DNA of 64,000 nucleotides. It comes from Crossaster papposus (Eukaryota; Echinodermata; Asteroidea; Velatida; Solasteridae). A program made the position numbers and the translations under genes. Shown here piece after piece: positions 47,416-60,463 of the stretch. The number at the start of each line of letters is the position of its first letter. Position 1 is the first letter of the stretch. The DNA lies in assembly GCA_037893245.1 (NCBI GenBank), contig JBAIAA010000117.1, positions 1,364,001 through 1,428,000 of the forward strand, read 5' to 3'. The notes beneath the pieces are model-generated. The model searched no databases. It was not told the DNA's origin and saw only the letters and a list, made by a program, of their open reading frames with translations.

Positions 47416-48453
47416 CAGGTTGATGTTGGCTCCAGATGTGGAAATATTCCACCTTATTCTTCTGCTGCTGTTGCTTCAGTACAGGTTGATGTTGACTCAA
47501 GATGTGGCAATATTCCACCTTATTCTTCTCCTGCTGCTTCAGCGCACGTTGATGTTGGCTCCAGATGCGACGACATTCCTCTTCATTCTTCTGCTGCTGC
47601 TGCTTCAGTGCAGGTTGATGTTTGTTCCAGATGTAGTAATATTTCACCTTATTTTTCTCCTGCTGCTTCGAGCAGGTTGATGTTGGCTGCAGATGTGGCA
47701 ATATTCCACCTTATTCTTCTCCTGCTGCTTCAGGGCAGGTTGATGTTCGCTCCAGATGTGGCAATATTCCACCTGATTCTTCTCCTGCTGCTGCTTCAGC
47801 GGAGGCCGATGGTGGTTCCAGATGTGGCAATAATCCACCTTATTCTTCTCCTGCTGCTGCTTCAGCGCAGTTTGGGGTTGGCCCGAGATGTGACAATATT
47901 CCACCTTGTTCTTCTCCTGCTGCTTCAGCGCAGGTTGATGTTCGCTCCCGATGTGGCAATATTCCACCTTATTCTTCTGCTGCTGCTGCTTCAGCGCAGG
48001 TTGATGTTGGCTCCAGATGTGGCAATAATCCACCGTATTGTTCTCGTGCTGCTGCTTCAGCGCAGGCTGATGGTGGCTCCAGATGTGGCAATATTCCACC
48101 TTATTCTTCTGCTGCTGCTACTTCAGCGCAGGTTGATGTTGGCTCCAGATGTGGCAATATTCCACCTTGTTTTTGTGCTGCTGCTGCTTCCGCGCAGGTT
48201 GATGTTGGAGATGTTGCAATATTCCACCTTATTCTTCTGCTGCTGCTGTTTCAGCGCAGGTTGATGTTGGCTCCAGATGTGGCAATCATCCACCTTATTC
48301 TTCTTCTGCTTCTGCTGCTGCTTCAGCGCAGGTCGGTGGTGGCTCCAGATGTGGCAATAATCCACCTTATTATTCTCCTGCTGCTGCTTCAGCGCAGGTT
48401 GATGTTGGAGATGTTGCAATAATCCACTATATTCTTCTTCTGCTGCTTCAGCG
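47416..48453 (+). repeat. HOR unit U40, 16-mer (1,038 bp)
   Basis: Same class as U15 and U17, with normal F (GCTCCAGATG) and I (TTCGCTCCCG) as in U19. Confidence 0.93.
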
Positions 48454-49809
48454 CAGGTTGATGTTGGCTCCAGATGTGGCAATATTCCACCTTATTCTTC
48501 TGCTGCTGTTGCTTCAGTACAGGTTGATGTTGACTCAAGATGTGGCAATATTCCACCTTATTCTTCTCCTGCTGCTTCAGCGCAGGTTGATGTTGGCTCC
48601 AGATGCGACGACATTCCTCTTCATTCTTCTGCTGCTGCTGCTTTAGTGCAGGTTGATGTTTGTTCCAGATGTAGTAATATTTCACCTTATTTTTCTCCTG
48701 CTGCTTCGAGCAGGTTGATGTTGGCTGCAGATGTGGCAATATTCCACCTTATTCTTCTCCTGCTGCTTCAGGGCAGGTTGATGTTCGCTCCAGATGTGGC
48801 AATATTCCACCTGATTCTTCTCCTACTGCTGCTTCAGCGGAGGCCGATGGTGGTTCCAGATGTGGCAATAATCCACCTTATTCTTCTCCTGCTGCTGCTT
48901 CAGCGCAGTCTGGGGTTGGCCCGAGATGTGACAATATTCCACCTTGTTCTTCTCCTGCTGCTTCAGCGCAGGTTGATGTTCGCTCCCGATGTGGCAATAT
49001 TCCACCTTATTCTTCTGCTGCTGCTTCAGGGCAGGTTGATGTTCGGTCCAGATGTGGCAATATTCCACCTGATTCTTCTCCTGCTGCTGCTTCAGCGGAG
49101 GCCGATGGTGGTTCCAGATGTGGCAATAATCCACCTTATTCTTCTCCTGCTGCTGCTTCAGCGCAGTTTGGGGTTGGCCCGAGATGTGACAATATTCCAC
49201 TTTGTTCTTCTCCTGCTGCTTCAGCGCAGGTTGATGTTCGCTCCCGATGTGGCAATATTCCACCTTATTCTTCTGCTTCTGCTGCTTCAGCGCAGGTTGA
49301 TGTTGGCTCCAGATGTGGCAATAATCCACCGTATTGTTCTCGTGCTGCTGCTTCAGCGCAGGCCGATGGTGGCTCCAGATGTGGCAATATTCCACCTTAT
49401 TCTTTTGCTGCTGCTACTTCAGCGCAGGTTGATGTTGGCTCCAGATGTGGCAATATTCCACCTTGTTTTTGTGCTGCTGCTGCTTCCGCGCAGGTTGATG
49501 TTGGAGATGTTGCAATATTCCACCTTATTCTTCTGCTGCTACTGTTTCAGCGCAGGTTGATGTTGGCTCCAGATGTGGCAATCATCCACCTTATTCTTCT
49601 TCTGCTGCTGCTTCAGCGCAGGTCGATGGTGGCTCCAGATGTGGCAATAATCCACCTTATTCTTCTGCTGCTGCTACTTCAGCGCAGGTTGATGTTGGCT
49701 CCAGATGTGGCAATATTCCACCTTATTCTTCTCCTGCTGCTGCTTCAGCGCAGGTTGATGTTGGAGATGTTGCAATAATCCACTATATTCTTCTTCTGCT
49801 GCTTTAGCG
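48454..49809 (+). repeat. HOR unit U41, 21-mer (1,356 bp), mosaic
   Basis: A-H with U11/U20 markers (CTCCTACTGCTG, CAGTCTGGGG), an I/E hybrid (48969-49031), then F-Q with U27 markers. It contains the longest open frame in the window (48646-49560), which is not a gene. Confidence 0.92.
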
Positions 49810-50907
49810 CAGGTTGCTGTTGGCTCCAGATGTGGCAATATTCCACCTTATTCTTCTGCTGCTGTTGCTTCAGTACAGGTTGATGTTGACTCAAGATGTG
49901 GCAATATTCCACCTTATTCTTCTCCTGCTGCTTCAGCGCAGGTTGATGTTGGCTCCAGATGCGACGACATTCCTCTTCATTCTTCTGCTGCTGCTGCTTC
50001 AGTGCAGGTTGATGTTTGTTCCAGATGTAGTAATATTTCACCTTATTTTTCTCCTGCTGCTTCGATTAGGTTGATGTTGGCTGCAGATGTGGCAATATTC
50101 CACCTTATTCTTCTCCTGCTGCTTCAGGGCAGGTTGATGTTCGCTCCAGATGTGGCAATATTCCACCTGATTCTTCTCCTGCTGCTGCTTCAGCGGAGGC
50201 CGATGGTGGTTCCAGATGTGGCAATAATCCACCTTATTCTTCTCCTGCTGCTGCTTCAGCGCGGTTTGGGGTTGGCCCGAGATGTGACAATATTCCACCT
50301 TGTTCTTCTCCTGCTGCTTCAGCGCAGGTTGATGTTCGCTCCCGATGTGGCAATATTCCACCTTATTCTTCTGCTGCTGCTGCTTCAGCGCAGGTTGATG
50401 TTGGCTCCAGATGTGGCAATAATCCACCATATTGTTCTCGTGCTGCTGCTTCAGCGCAGGCCGATGGTGGCTCCAGATGTGGCAATATTCCACCTTATTC
50501 TTCTGCTGCTGCTACTTCAGCGCAGGTTGATGTTGGCTCCAGATGTGGCAATATTCCACCTTGTTTTTGTGCTGCTGCTGCTTCCGCGCAGGTTGATGTT
50601 GGAGATGTTGCAATATTCCACCTTATTCTTCTGCTGCTGCTGTTTCAGCGCAGGTTGATGTTGGCTCCAGATGTGGCAATCATCCACCTTATTCTTCTTC
50701 TGCTGCTGCTTCAGCGCAGGCCGATGGTGGCTCCAGATGTGGCAATAATCCACCTTATTCTTCTGCTGCTGCTACTTCAGCGCAGGTTGATGTTGGCTCC
50801 AGATGTGGCAATATTCCACCTTATTCTTCTCCTGCTGCTGCTTCAGCGCAGGTTGATGTTGGAGATGTTGCAATAATCCACTATATTCTTCTTCTGCTGC
50901 TTCAGCG
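49810..50907 (+). repeat. HOR unit U42, complete 17-mer (1,098 bp)
   Basis: Matches U28 at an offset of 16,354 bp. The D/E join reads TTCGATTAGG instead of TTCGAGCAGG, a GC to TT change at 50066-50067. Confidence 0.93.
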
Positions 50908-52262
50908 CAGGTTGATGTTGGCTCCAGATGTGGCAATATTCCACCTTATTCTTCTGCTGCTGTTGCTTCAGTACAGGTTGATGTTGACTCAAGATGTGGC
51001 AATATTGCACTTTATTCTTCTCCTGCTGCTTCAGCGCAGGTTGATGTTGGCTCCAGATGCGACGACATTCCTCTTCATTCTTCTGCTGCTGCTGCTTCAG
51101 TGCAGGTTGATGTTTGTTCCAGATGTAGTAATATTTCACCTTATTTTTCTCCTACTGCTTCGAGCAGGTTGATGTTGGCTGCAGATGTGGCAATATTCCA
51201 CCTTATTCTTCTCCTGCTGCTTCAGCGCAGGTTGATGTTCGCTCCCGATGTGGCAATATTCCACCTTATTTTTCTGCTGCTGCTGCTTCAGCGCAGGTTG
51301 ATGTTGTCTCCAGATGTAGTAATATTTCACCTTATTTTTCTCCTGCTGCTTCGAGCAGGTTGATGTTGGCTGCAGATGTGGCAATATTCCACCTTATTCT
51401 TCTCCTGCTGCTTCAGGGCAGGTTGATGTTCGCTCCAGATGTGTCAATATTCCACCTGATTCTTCTCCTGCTGCTGCTTCAGCGGAGGCCGATGGTGGTT
51501 CCAGATGTGGCAATAATCCACCTTATTCTTCTCCTGCTGCTGCTTCAGCGCAGTTTGGGGTTGGCCCGAGAAGTGACAATATTCCACCTTGTTCTTCTCC
51601 TGCTGCTTCAGCGCAGGTTGATGTTCGCTCCCGATGTGGCAATATTCCACCTTATTCTTCTGCTGCTGCTACTTCAGCGCAGGTTGATGTTGGCTCCAGA
51701 TGTGGCAATATTCCACCTTGTTTTTGTGCTGCTGCTGCTTCAGCGCAGGTTGATGTTGGAGATGTTGCAATATTCCACCTTATTCTTCTGCTGCTGCTGT
51801 TTCAGCGCAGGTTGATGTTGGCTCCAGATGTGGCAATCATCCACCTTATTCTTCTTCTGCTGCTGCTTCAGCGCAGGCCGATGGTGGCTCCAGATGTGGC
51901 AATAATCCACTTTATTCTTCTGCTGCTGCTACTTCAGCGCAGGTTGATGTTGGCTCCAGATGTGGCAATATTCCACCTTGTTTTTCTGCTGCTGCTGTTT
52001 CAGCGGAGGTTGATGTTGGCTCCAGATGTGGCAATCATCCACCTTATTCTTCTGCTGCTGCTGCTTCAGCGCAGGCCGATGGTGGCTCCAGATGTTGCAA
52101 TAATCCACCTTATTCTTCTGCTGCTGCTACTTCAGCGCAGGTTGATGTTGGCTCCAGATGTGGCAATATTCCACCTTATTCTTCTCCTGCTGCTGCTTCA
52201 GCGCAGGTTGATGTTGGAGATGTTGCAATAATCCACTATATTTTTCTTCTGCTGCTTCAACG
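50908..52262 (+). repeat. HOR unit U43, 21-mer (1,355 bp)
   Basis: A-E, I, a J/D hybrid, E-H, an I/K hybrid, L-O, an L/M hybrid, N, O, P, Q. It is U31 with P and Q still present. Confidence 0.92.
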
Positions 52263-53035
52263 CAGGTTGATGTTGGCTCCAGATGTGGAAATATTCCACC
52301 TTATTCTTCTGCTGCTGTTGCTTCAGTACAGGTTGATGTTGACTCAAGATGAGGCAATATTCCACCTTATTCTTCTCCTGCTGCTTCAGCGCACGTTGAT
52401 GTTGGCTCCAGATGCGACGACATTCCTCTTCATTCTAATGCTGCTGCTGCTTCAGTGCAGGTTGATGTTTGTTCCAGATGTAGTAATATTTCACCTTATT
52501 TTTCTCCTGCTGCTTCGAGCAGGTTGATGTTGGCTGCAGATGTGGCAATATTCCACCTTATTCTTCTGCTGCTGCTGCTTCAGCGCAGGTTGATGTTGGC
52601 TCCAGATGTGGCAATAATCCACCGTGTTGTTCTCGTGCTGCTGCTTCAGCGCAGGCTGATGGTGGCTCCAGATGTGGCAATATTCCACCTTATTCTTCTG
52701 CTGCTGCTACTTCAGCGCAGGTTGATGTTGGCTCCAGATGTGGCAATATTCCACCTTGTTTTGTGCTGCTGCTGCTTCCGCGCAGGTTGATGTTGGAGAT
52801 GTTGCAATATTCCACCTTATTCTTCTGCTGCTGCTGTTTCAGCGCAGGTTGATGTTGGCTCCAGATGTGGCAATCATCCACCTTATTCTTCTTCTGCTGC
52901 TGCTTCAGCGCAGGTCGGTGGTGGCTCCAAATGTGGCAATAATCCACCTTATTATTCTCCTGCTGCTGCTTCAGCGCAGGTTGATGTTGGAGATGTTGCA
53001 ATAATCCACTATATTCTTCTTCTGCTGCTTCAGCG
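52263..53035 (+). repeat. HOR unit U44, 12-mer (773 bp)
   Basis: Same composition as U32 at an offset of 14,022 bp, including the 65-bp L with the shortened T run (52759-52762). Confidence 0.93.
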
Positions 53036-54195
53036 CAGGTTGATGTTGGCTCCAGATGTGGCAATATTCCACCTTATTCTTCTGCTGCTGTTGCTTCAGT
53101 ACAGGTTGATGTTGACTCAAGATGTGGCAATATTCCACCTTATTCTTCTCCTTCTGCTTCAGCGCAGGTTGATGTTGGCTCCAGATGCGACGACATTCCT
53201 CTTCATTCTTCTGCTGCTGCTGCTTCAGTGCAGGTTGATGTTTGTTCCAGATGTAGTAATATTTTACCTTATTTTCCTCCTGCTGCTTCGAGCAGGTTGA
53301 TGTTGGCTGCAGATGTGGCAATATTCCACCTTATTCTTCTCCTGCTGCTTCAGGGCAGGTTGATGTTCGCTCCAGATGTGGCAATATTCCACCTGATTCT
53401 TCTCCTGCTGCTGCTTCAGCGGAGGCCGATGGTGGTTCCAGATGTGGCAATAATCCACCTTATTCTTCTCCTGCTGCTGCTTCAGCGCAGTCTGGGGTTG
53501 GCCCGAGATGTGACAATATTCCACCTTGTTCTTCTCCTGCTGCTTCAGCGCAAGTTGATGTTCGCTCCCGATGTGGCAATATTCCACCTTATTCTTCTGC
53601 TGCTGCTGCTTCAGCGCAGGTTGATGTTGGCTCCAGATGTGGCAATAATCCACCGTATTGTTCTCGTGCTGCTGCTTCAGCGCAGGCCGATGGTGGCTCC
53701 AGATGTGGCAATATTCCACCTTATTCTTCTGCTGCTGCTACTTCAGCGCAGGTTGATCTTGGCTCCAGATGTGGCAATATTCCACCTTGTTTTTGTGCTG
53801 CTGCTGCTTCCGCGCAGGTTGATGTTGGAGATGTTGCAATATTCCACCTTATTCTTCTGCTGCTGCTGTTTCAGCGCAGGTTGATGTTGGCTCCAGATGT
53901 GGCAATATTCCACCTTGTTTTTGTGCTGCTGCTGCTTCCGCGCAGGTTGATGTTGGAGATGTTGCAATATTCCACCTTATTCTTCTGCTGCTGCTGTTTC
54001 AGCGCAGGTTGATGTTGGCTCCAGATGTGGCAATCATCCACCTTATTCTTCTTCTGCTGCTGCTTCAGCGCAGGTTGATGTTGGCTCCAGATGTGGCAAT
54101 ATTCCACCTTATTCTTCTCCTGCTGCTGCTTCAGCGCCGGTTGATGTTGGAGATGTTGCAATAATCCACTATATTCTTCTTCTGCTGCTTCAGCG
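53036..54195 (+). repeat. HOR unit U45, 18-mer (1,160 bp)
   Basis: Like U33 with separate J and K (66 bp more): A-K, L, M, L, M, N, P, Q. D reads TATTTTACC, a private change. Confidence 0.92.
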
Positions 54196-55547
54196 CAGGT
54201 TGATGTTGGCTCCAGATGTGGCAATATTCCACCTTATTCTTCTGCTGCTGTTGCTTCAGTACAGGTTGATGTTGACTCAAGATGTGGCAATATTGCACCT
54301 TAGTCTTTTCCTGCTGCTTCAGCGCAGGTTGATGTTGGCTCCAGATGCGACGACATTCCTCTTCATTCTTCTGCTGCTGCTGCTTCAGTGCAGGTTGATG
54401 TTTGTTCCAGATGTAGTAATATTTCACCTTATTTTTCTCCTGCTGCTTCGAGCAGGTTGATGTTGGCTGCAGATGTGGCAATATTCCACCTTATTCTTCT
54501 CCTGCTGCTTCAGGGCAGGTTGATGTTCGCTCCAGATGTGGCAATAATCCACCTTATTCTTCTCCTGCTGCTGCTTCAGCGCAGTTTGGGGTTGGCCCGA
54601 GATGTGACAATATTCCACCTTGTTCTTCTCCTGCTGCTTCAGCGCAGGTTGATGTTCGCTCCCGATGTGGCAATATTCCACCTTATTCTTCTGCTGCTGC
54701 TGCTTCAGCGCAGGTTGATGTTGGCTCCAGATGCGACGACATTCCTCTTCATTCTTCTGCTGCTGCTGCTTCAGTGCAGGTTGATGTTTGTTCCAGATGT
54801 AGTAATATTTCACCTTATTTTTCTCCTGCTGCTTCGAGCAGGTTGATGTTGGCTGCAGATGTGGCAATATTCCACCTTATTCTTCTCCTGCTGCTTCAGG
54901 GCAGGTTGATGTTCGCTCCAGATGTGGCAATAATCCACCTTATTCTTCTCCTGCTGCTGCTTCAGCGCAGTTTGGGGTTGGCCCGAGATGTGACAATATT
55001 CCACCTTGTTCTTCTCCTGCTGCTTCAGCGCAGGTTGATGTTCGCTCCCGATGTGGCAATATTCCACCTTATTCTTCTGCTGCTGCTGCTTCAGCGCAGG
55101 TTGATGTTGGCTCCAGATGTGGCAATAATCCACCGTATTGTTCTCGTGCTGCTGCTTCAGCGCAGGCCGATGGTGGCTCCAGATGTGGCAATATTCCACC
55201 TTATTCTTCTGCTGCTGCTACTTCAGCGCAGGTTGATGTTGGCTCCAGATGTGGCAATATTCCACCTTGTTTTTGTGCTGCTGCTGCTTCAGCGCAGGTT
55301 GATGTTGAAGATGTTGCAATATTCCACCTTATTCTTCTGCTGCTGCTGTTTCAGCGCAGGTTGATGTTGGCTCCAGATGTGGCAATCATCCACCTTATTC
55401 TTCTTCTGCTGCTGCTTCAGCGCAGGTCGGTGGTGGCTCCAGATGTGGCAATAATCCACCTTATTATTCTCCTGCTGCTGCTTCAGCGCAGGTTGATGTT
55501 GGAGATGTTGCAATAATCCACTATATTCTTCTTCTGCTGCTTCAGCG
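54196..55547 (+). repeat. HOR unit U46, 21-mer (1,352 bp)
   Basis: Same composition as U34 at an offset of 14,088 bp, including CACCTTAGTC in B and GTTGAAGATGTTGC in M. Confidence 0.93.
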
Positions 55548-56579
55548 CAGGTTGATGTTGGCTCCAGATGTGGCAATATTCCACCTTATTCTTCTGCTGC
55601 TGTTGCTTCAGTACAGGTTGATGTTGACTCAAGATGTGGCAATATTCCACCTTATTCTTCTCCTGCTGCTTCAGCGCAGGTTGATGTTGGCTCCAGATGC
55701 GACGACATTCCTCTTCATTCTTCTGCTGCTGCTGCTTCAGTGCAGGTTGATGTTTGTTCCAGATGTAGTAATATTTCACCTTATTTTTCTCCTGCTGCTT
55801 CGAGCAGGTTGATGATGGCTGCAGATGTGGCAATATTCCACCTTATTCTTCTCCTGCTGCTTCAGGGCAGGTTGATGTTCGCTCCAGATGTGGCAATATT
55901 CCACCTGATTCTTCCCCTGCTGCTGCTTCAGCGGAGGCCGATGGTGGTTCCAGATGTGGCAATAATCCACCTTATTCTTCTCCTGCTGCTGCTTCAGCGC
56001 AGTCTGGGGTTGGCCCGAGATGTGACAATATTCCACCTTGTTCTTCTCCTGCTGCTTCAGCGCAGGTTGATGTTCGCTCCCGATGTGGCAATATTCCACC
56101 TTATTCTTCTGCTGCTGCTGCTTCAGCGCAGGTTGATGTTGGCTCCAGATGTGGCAATAATCCACCGTATTGTTGTCGTGCTGCTGCTTCAGCGCAGGCC
56201 GATGGTGGCTCCAGATGTGGCAATATTCCACCTTATTCTTCTGCTGCTGCTACTTCAGCGCAGGTTGATGTTGGCTCCAGATGTGGCAATATTCCACCTT
56301 GTTTTTGTGCTGCTGCTGCTTCCGCGCAGGTTGATGTTGGAGATGTTGCAATATTCCACCTTATTCTTCTGCTGCTGCTGTTTCAGCGCAGGTTGATGTT
56401 GGCTCCAGATGTGGCAATCATCCACCTTATTCTTCTTCTGCTGCTGCTTCAGCGCAGGTTGATGTTGGCTCCAGATGTGGCAATATTCCACCTTATTCTT
56501 CTCCTGTTGCTGCTTCAGCGCCGGTTGATGTTGGAGATGTTGCAATAATCCACTATATTCTTCTTCTGCTGCTTCAGCG
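55548..56579 (+). repeat. HOR unit U47, 16-mer (1,032 bp)
   Basis: O is missing. E reads TTGATGATGGCTGC, J has TATTGTTGTCGTGC, Q starts CCGGTTGATG. This marker set repeats in U49. Confidence 0.93.
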
Positions 56580-57694
56580 CAGGTTGATGTTGGCTCCAGA
56601 TGTGGCAATATTCCACCTTATTCTTCTGCTGCTGTTGCTTCAGTACAGGTTGATGTTGACTCAAGATGTGGCAATATTGCACCTTATTCTTCTCCTGCTG
56701 CTTCAGCGCAGGTTGATGTTGGCTCCAGATGCGACGACATTCCGCTTCATTCTTCTGCTGCTGCTGCTTCAGTGCAGGTTGATGTTTGTTCCAGATGTAG
56801 TAATATTTCACCTTATTTTTCTCCTGCTGCTTCGAGCAGGTTGATGTTGGCTGCAGATGTGGCAATATTCCACCTTATTCTTCTCCTGCTGCTTCAGGGC
56901 AGGTTGATGTTCGCTCCAGATGTGGCAATATTCCACCTGATTCTTCTCCTGCTGCTGCTTCAGCGGAGGCCGATGGTGGCTGCAGATGTGGCAATATTCC
57001 ACCTTATTCTTCTCCTGCTACTTCAGCGCAGGTTGATGTTGGCTCCAGATGTGGCAATATTCCACCTTGTTTTCGTGCTGCTGCTGCTTCAGCGCAGGTT
57101 GAAGCCAACATCTCCAGTTTGGGGTTGGCCCGAGATGTGACAATATTCCACCTTGTTCTTCTCCTGCTGCTTCAGCGCAGGTTGATGTTCGCTCCCGATG
57201 TGGCAATATTCCACCTTATTCTTCTGCTGCTGCTGCTTCAGCGCAGGTTGATGTTGGCTCCAGATGTGGCAATAATCCACCGTATTGTTCTCGTGCTGCT
57301 GCTTCAGCGCAGGCCGATGGTGGCTCCAGATGTGGCAATATTCCACCTTATTCTTCTGCTGCTGCTACTTCAGCGCAGGTTGATGTTGGCTCCAGATGTG
57401 GCAATATTCCACCTTGTTTTTGTGCTGCTGCTGCTTCAGCGCAGGTTGATGTTGAAGATGTTGCAATATTCCACCTTATTCTTCTGCTGCTGCTGTTTCA
57501 GCGCAGGTTGATGTTGGCTCCAGATGTGGCAATCATCCACCTTATTCTTCTTCTGCTGCTGCTTCAGCGCAGGTCGGTGGTGGCTCCAGATGTGGCAATA
57601 ATCCACCTTATTATTCTCCTGCTGCTGCTTCAGCGCAGGTTGATGTTGGAGATGTTGCAATAATCCACTATATTCTTCTTCTGCTGCTTCAGCG
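56580..57694 (+). repeat. HOR unit U48, rearranged (1,115 bp) with a non-homologous join
   Basis: A-F, a G/E hybrid, an L-like monomer (TTGTTTTCGTG), then a 20-bp stub at 57095-57114, then H-N, an O/P fusion and Q. The stub is the only segment in the window that breaks monomer phase in this way. Confidence 0.92.
57095..57114 (+). other. Truncated monomer with 12-bp inverted filler at a rearrangement join
   Basis: A monomer starts CAGGTTGA and is cut after 8 bp. Twelve bases, AGCCAACATCTC, follow, and then a normal H monomer begins at 57115. The first ten filler bases are the exact reverse complement of GATGTTGGCT, present in most monomers. The overlapping CAACATCTCC is the reverse complement of GGAGATGTTG, present in M and Q. 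It looks like a templated insertion made during end joining or a replication template switch. Confidence 0.85.
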
Positions 57695-58726
57695 CAGGTT
57701 GATGTTGGCTCCAGATGTGGCAATATTCCACCTTATTCTTCTGCTGCTGTTGCTTCAGTACAGGTTGATGTTGACTCAAGATGTGGCAATATTCCACCTT
57801 ATTCTTCTCCTGCTGCTTCAGCGCAGGTTGATGTTGGCTCCAGATGCGACGACATTCCTCTTCATTCTTCTGCTGCTGCTGCTTCAGTGCAGGTTGATGT
57901 TTGTTCCAGATGTAGTAATATTTCACCTTATTTTTCTCCTGCTGCTTCGAGCAGGTTGATGATGGCTGCAGATGTGGCAATATTCCACCTTATTCTTCTC
58001 CTGCTGCTTCAGGGCAGGTTGATGTTCGCTCCAGATGTGGCAATATTCCACCTGATTCTTCTCCTGCTGCTGCTTCAGCGGAGGCCGATGGTGGTTCCAG
58101 ATGTGGCAATAATCCACCTTATTCTTCTCCTGCTGCTGCTTCAGCGCAGTCTGGGGTTGGCCCGAGATGTGACAATATTCCACCTTGTTCTTCTCCTGCT
58201 GCTTCAGCGCAGGTTGATGTTCGCTCCCGATGTGGCAATATTCCACCTTATTCTTCTGCTGCTGCTGCTTCAGCGCAGGTTGATGTTGGCTCCAGATGTG
58301 GCAATAATCCACCGTATTGTTGTCGTGCTGCTGCTTCAGCGCAGGCCGATGGTGGCTCCAGATGTGGCAATATTCCACCTTATTCTTCTGCTGCTGCTAC
58401 TTCAGCGCAGGTTGATGTTGGCTCCAGATGTGGCAATATTCCACCTTGTTTTTGTGCTGCTGCTGCTTCCGCGCAGGTTGATGTTGGAGATGTTGCAATA
58501 TTCCACCTTATTCTTCTGCTGCTGCTGTTTCAGCGCAGGTTGATGTTGGCTCCAGATGTGGCAATCATCCACCTTATTCTTCTTCTGCTGCTGCTTCAGC
58601 GCAGGTTGATGTTGGCTCCAGATGTGGCAATATTCCACCTTATTCTTCTCCTGTTGCTGCTTCAGCGCCGGTTGATGTTGGAGATGTTGCAATAATCCAC
58701 TATATTCTTCTTCTGCTGCTTCAGCG
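57695..58726 (+). repeat. HOR unit U49, 16-mer (1,032 bp)
   Basis: Same composition and markers as U47, 2,147 bp downstream. Confidence 0.93.
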
Positions 58727-60463
58727 CAGGTTGATGTTGGCTCCAGATGTGGCAATATTCCACCTTATTCTTCTGCTGCTGTTGCTTCAGTACAGGTTGA
58801 TGTTGACTCAAGATGTGGCAATATTGCACCTTATTCTTCTCCTGCTGCTTCAGCGCAGGTTGATGTTGGCTCCAGATGCGACGACATTCCTCTTCATTCT
58901 TCTGCTGCTGCTGCTTCAGTGCAGGTTGATGTTTGTTCCAGATGTAGTAATATTTCACCTTATTTTTCTCCTGCTGCTTCGAGCAGGTTGATGTTGGCTG
59001 CAGATGTGGCAATATTCCACCTTATTCTTCTCCTGCTGCTTCAGGGCAGGTTGATGTTCGCTCCAGATGTGGCAATATTCCACCTGATTCTTCTCCTGCT
59101 GCTGCTTCAGCGGAGGCCGATGGTGGCTGCAGATGTGGCAATATTCCACCTTATTCTTCTCCTGCTACTTCAGCGCAGGTTGATGTTGGCTCCAGATGTG
59201 GCAATATTCCACCTTGTTTTCGTGCTGCTGCTGCTTCAGCGCAGGTTGATGTTGGAGATGTTGCAATATTCCACCTTATTCTTCTGCTGCTGCTGTTTCA
59301 GCGCAGGTTGATGTTGGCTCCAGATGTGGCAATCATCCACCTTATTCTTTTTCTGCTGCTGCTTCAGCGCAGGTCGGTGGTGGCTCAAGATGTGGCAATA
59401 TTGCACATTATTCTTCTCCTGCTGCTTCAGCGCAGGTTGATGTTGGCTCCAGATGCGACGACATTCCTCTTCATTCTTCTGCTGCTGCTGCTTCAGTGCA
59501 GGTTGATGTTTGTTCCAGATGTAGTAATATTTCACCTTATTTTTCTCCTGCTGCTTCGAGCAGGTTGATGTTGGCTGCAGATGTGGCAATATTCCACCTT
59601 ATTCTTCTCCTGCTGCTTCAGGGCAGGTTGATGTTCGCTCCAGATGTGGCAATAATCCACCGTATTGTTGTCGTGCTGCTGCTTCAGCGCAGGCCGATGG
59701 TGGCTCCAGATGTGGCAATATTCCACCTTATTCTTCTGCTGCTGCTACTTCAGCGCAGGTTGATGTTGGCTCCAGATGTGGCAATATTCCACCTTGTTTT
59801 TGTGCTGCTGCTGCTTCAGCGCAGGTTGATGTTGGAGATGTTGCAATATTCCACCTTATTCTTCTCCTGCTGCTGCTTCAGCGCAGTTTGGGGTTGGCCC
59901 GAGATGTGACAATATTCCACCTTGTTCTTCTCCTGCTGCTTCAGCGCAGGTTGATGTTCGCTCCCGATGTGGCAATATTCCACCTTATTCTTCTGCTGCT
60001 GCTGCTTCAGCGCAGGTTGATGTTGGCTCCAGATGTGGCAATAATCCACCGTATTGTTCTCGTGCTGCTGCTTCAGCGCAGGCCGATGGTGGCTCCAGAT
60101 GTGGCAATATTCCACCTTATTCTTCTGCTGCTGCTACTTCAGCGCAGGTTGATGTTGGCTCCAGATGTGGCAATATTCCACCTTGTTTTTGTGCTGCTGC
60201 TGCTTCAGCGCAGGTTGATGTTGAAGATGTTGCAATATTCCACCTTATTCTTCTGCTGCTGCTGTTTCAGCGCAGGTTGATGTTGGCTCCAGATGTGGCA
60301 ATCATCCACCTTATTCTTCTTCTGCTGCTGCTTCAGCGCAGGTCGGTGGTGGCTCCAGATGTGGCAATAATCCACCTTATTATTCTCCTGCTGCTGCTTC
60401 AGCGCAGGTTGATGTTGGAGATGTTGCAATAATCCACTATATTCTTCTTCTGCTGCTTCAGCG
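58727..60463 (+). repeat. HOR unit U50, 27-mer (1,737 bp)
   Basis: A-F, a G/E hybrid, L, M, N, an O/B hybrid (59370-59432), C, D, E, an F/J hybrid (59624-59689), K, L, an M/G hybrid (59822-59883), H-N, an O/P fusion, Q. The lengths sum exactly to 1,737 bp. Confidence 0.92.

Noticed and set aside
48646-49560. Longest open reading frame (304 codons, leucine-rich 22-residue repeats) as a membrane-protein gene
   Set aside because: It starts at GTG, lies fully inside monomers, and is long only because U41 contains two E-to-I stretches. The same frame recurs at 218 codons in most HORs. No gene-like composition, start context or unique sequence supports it.
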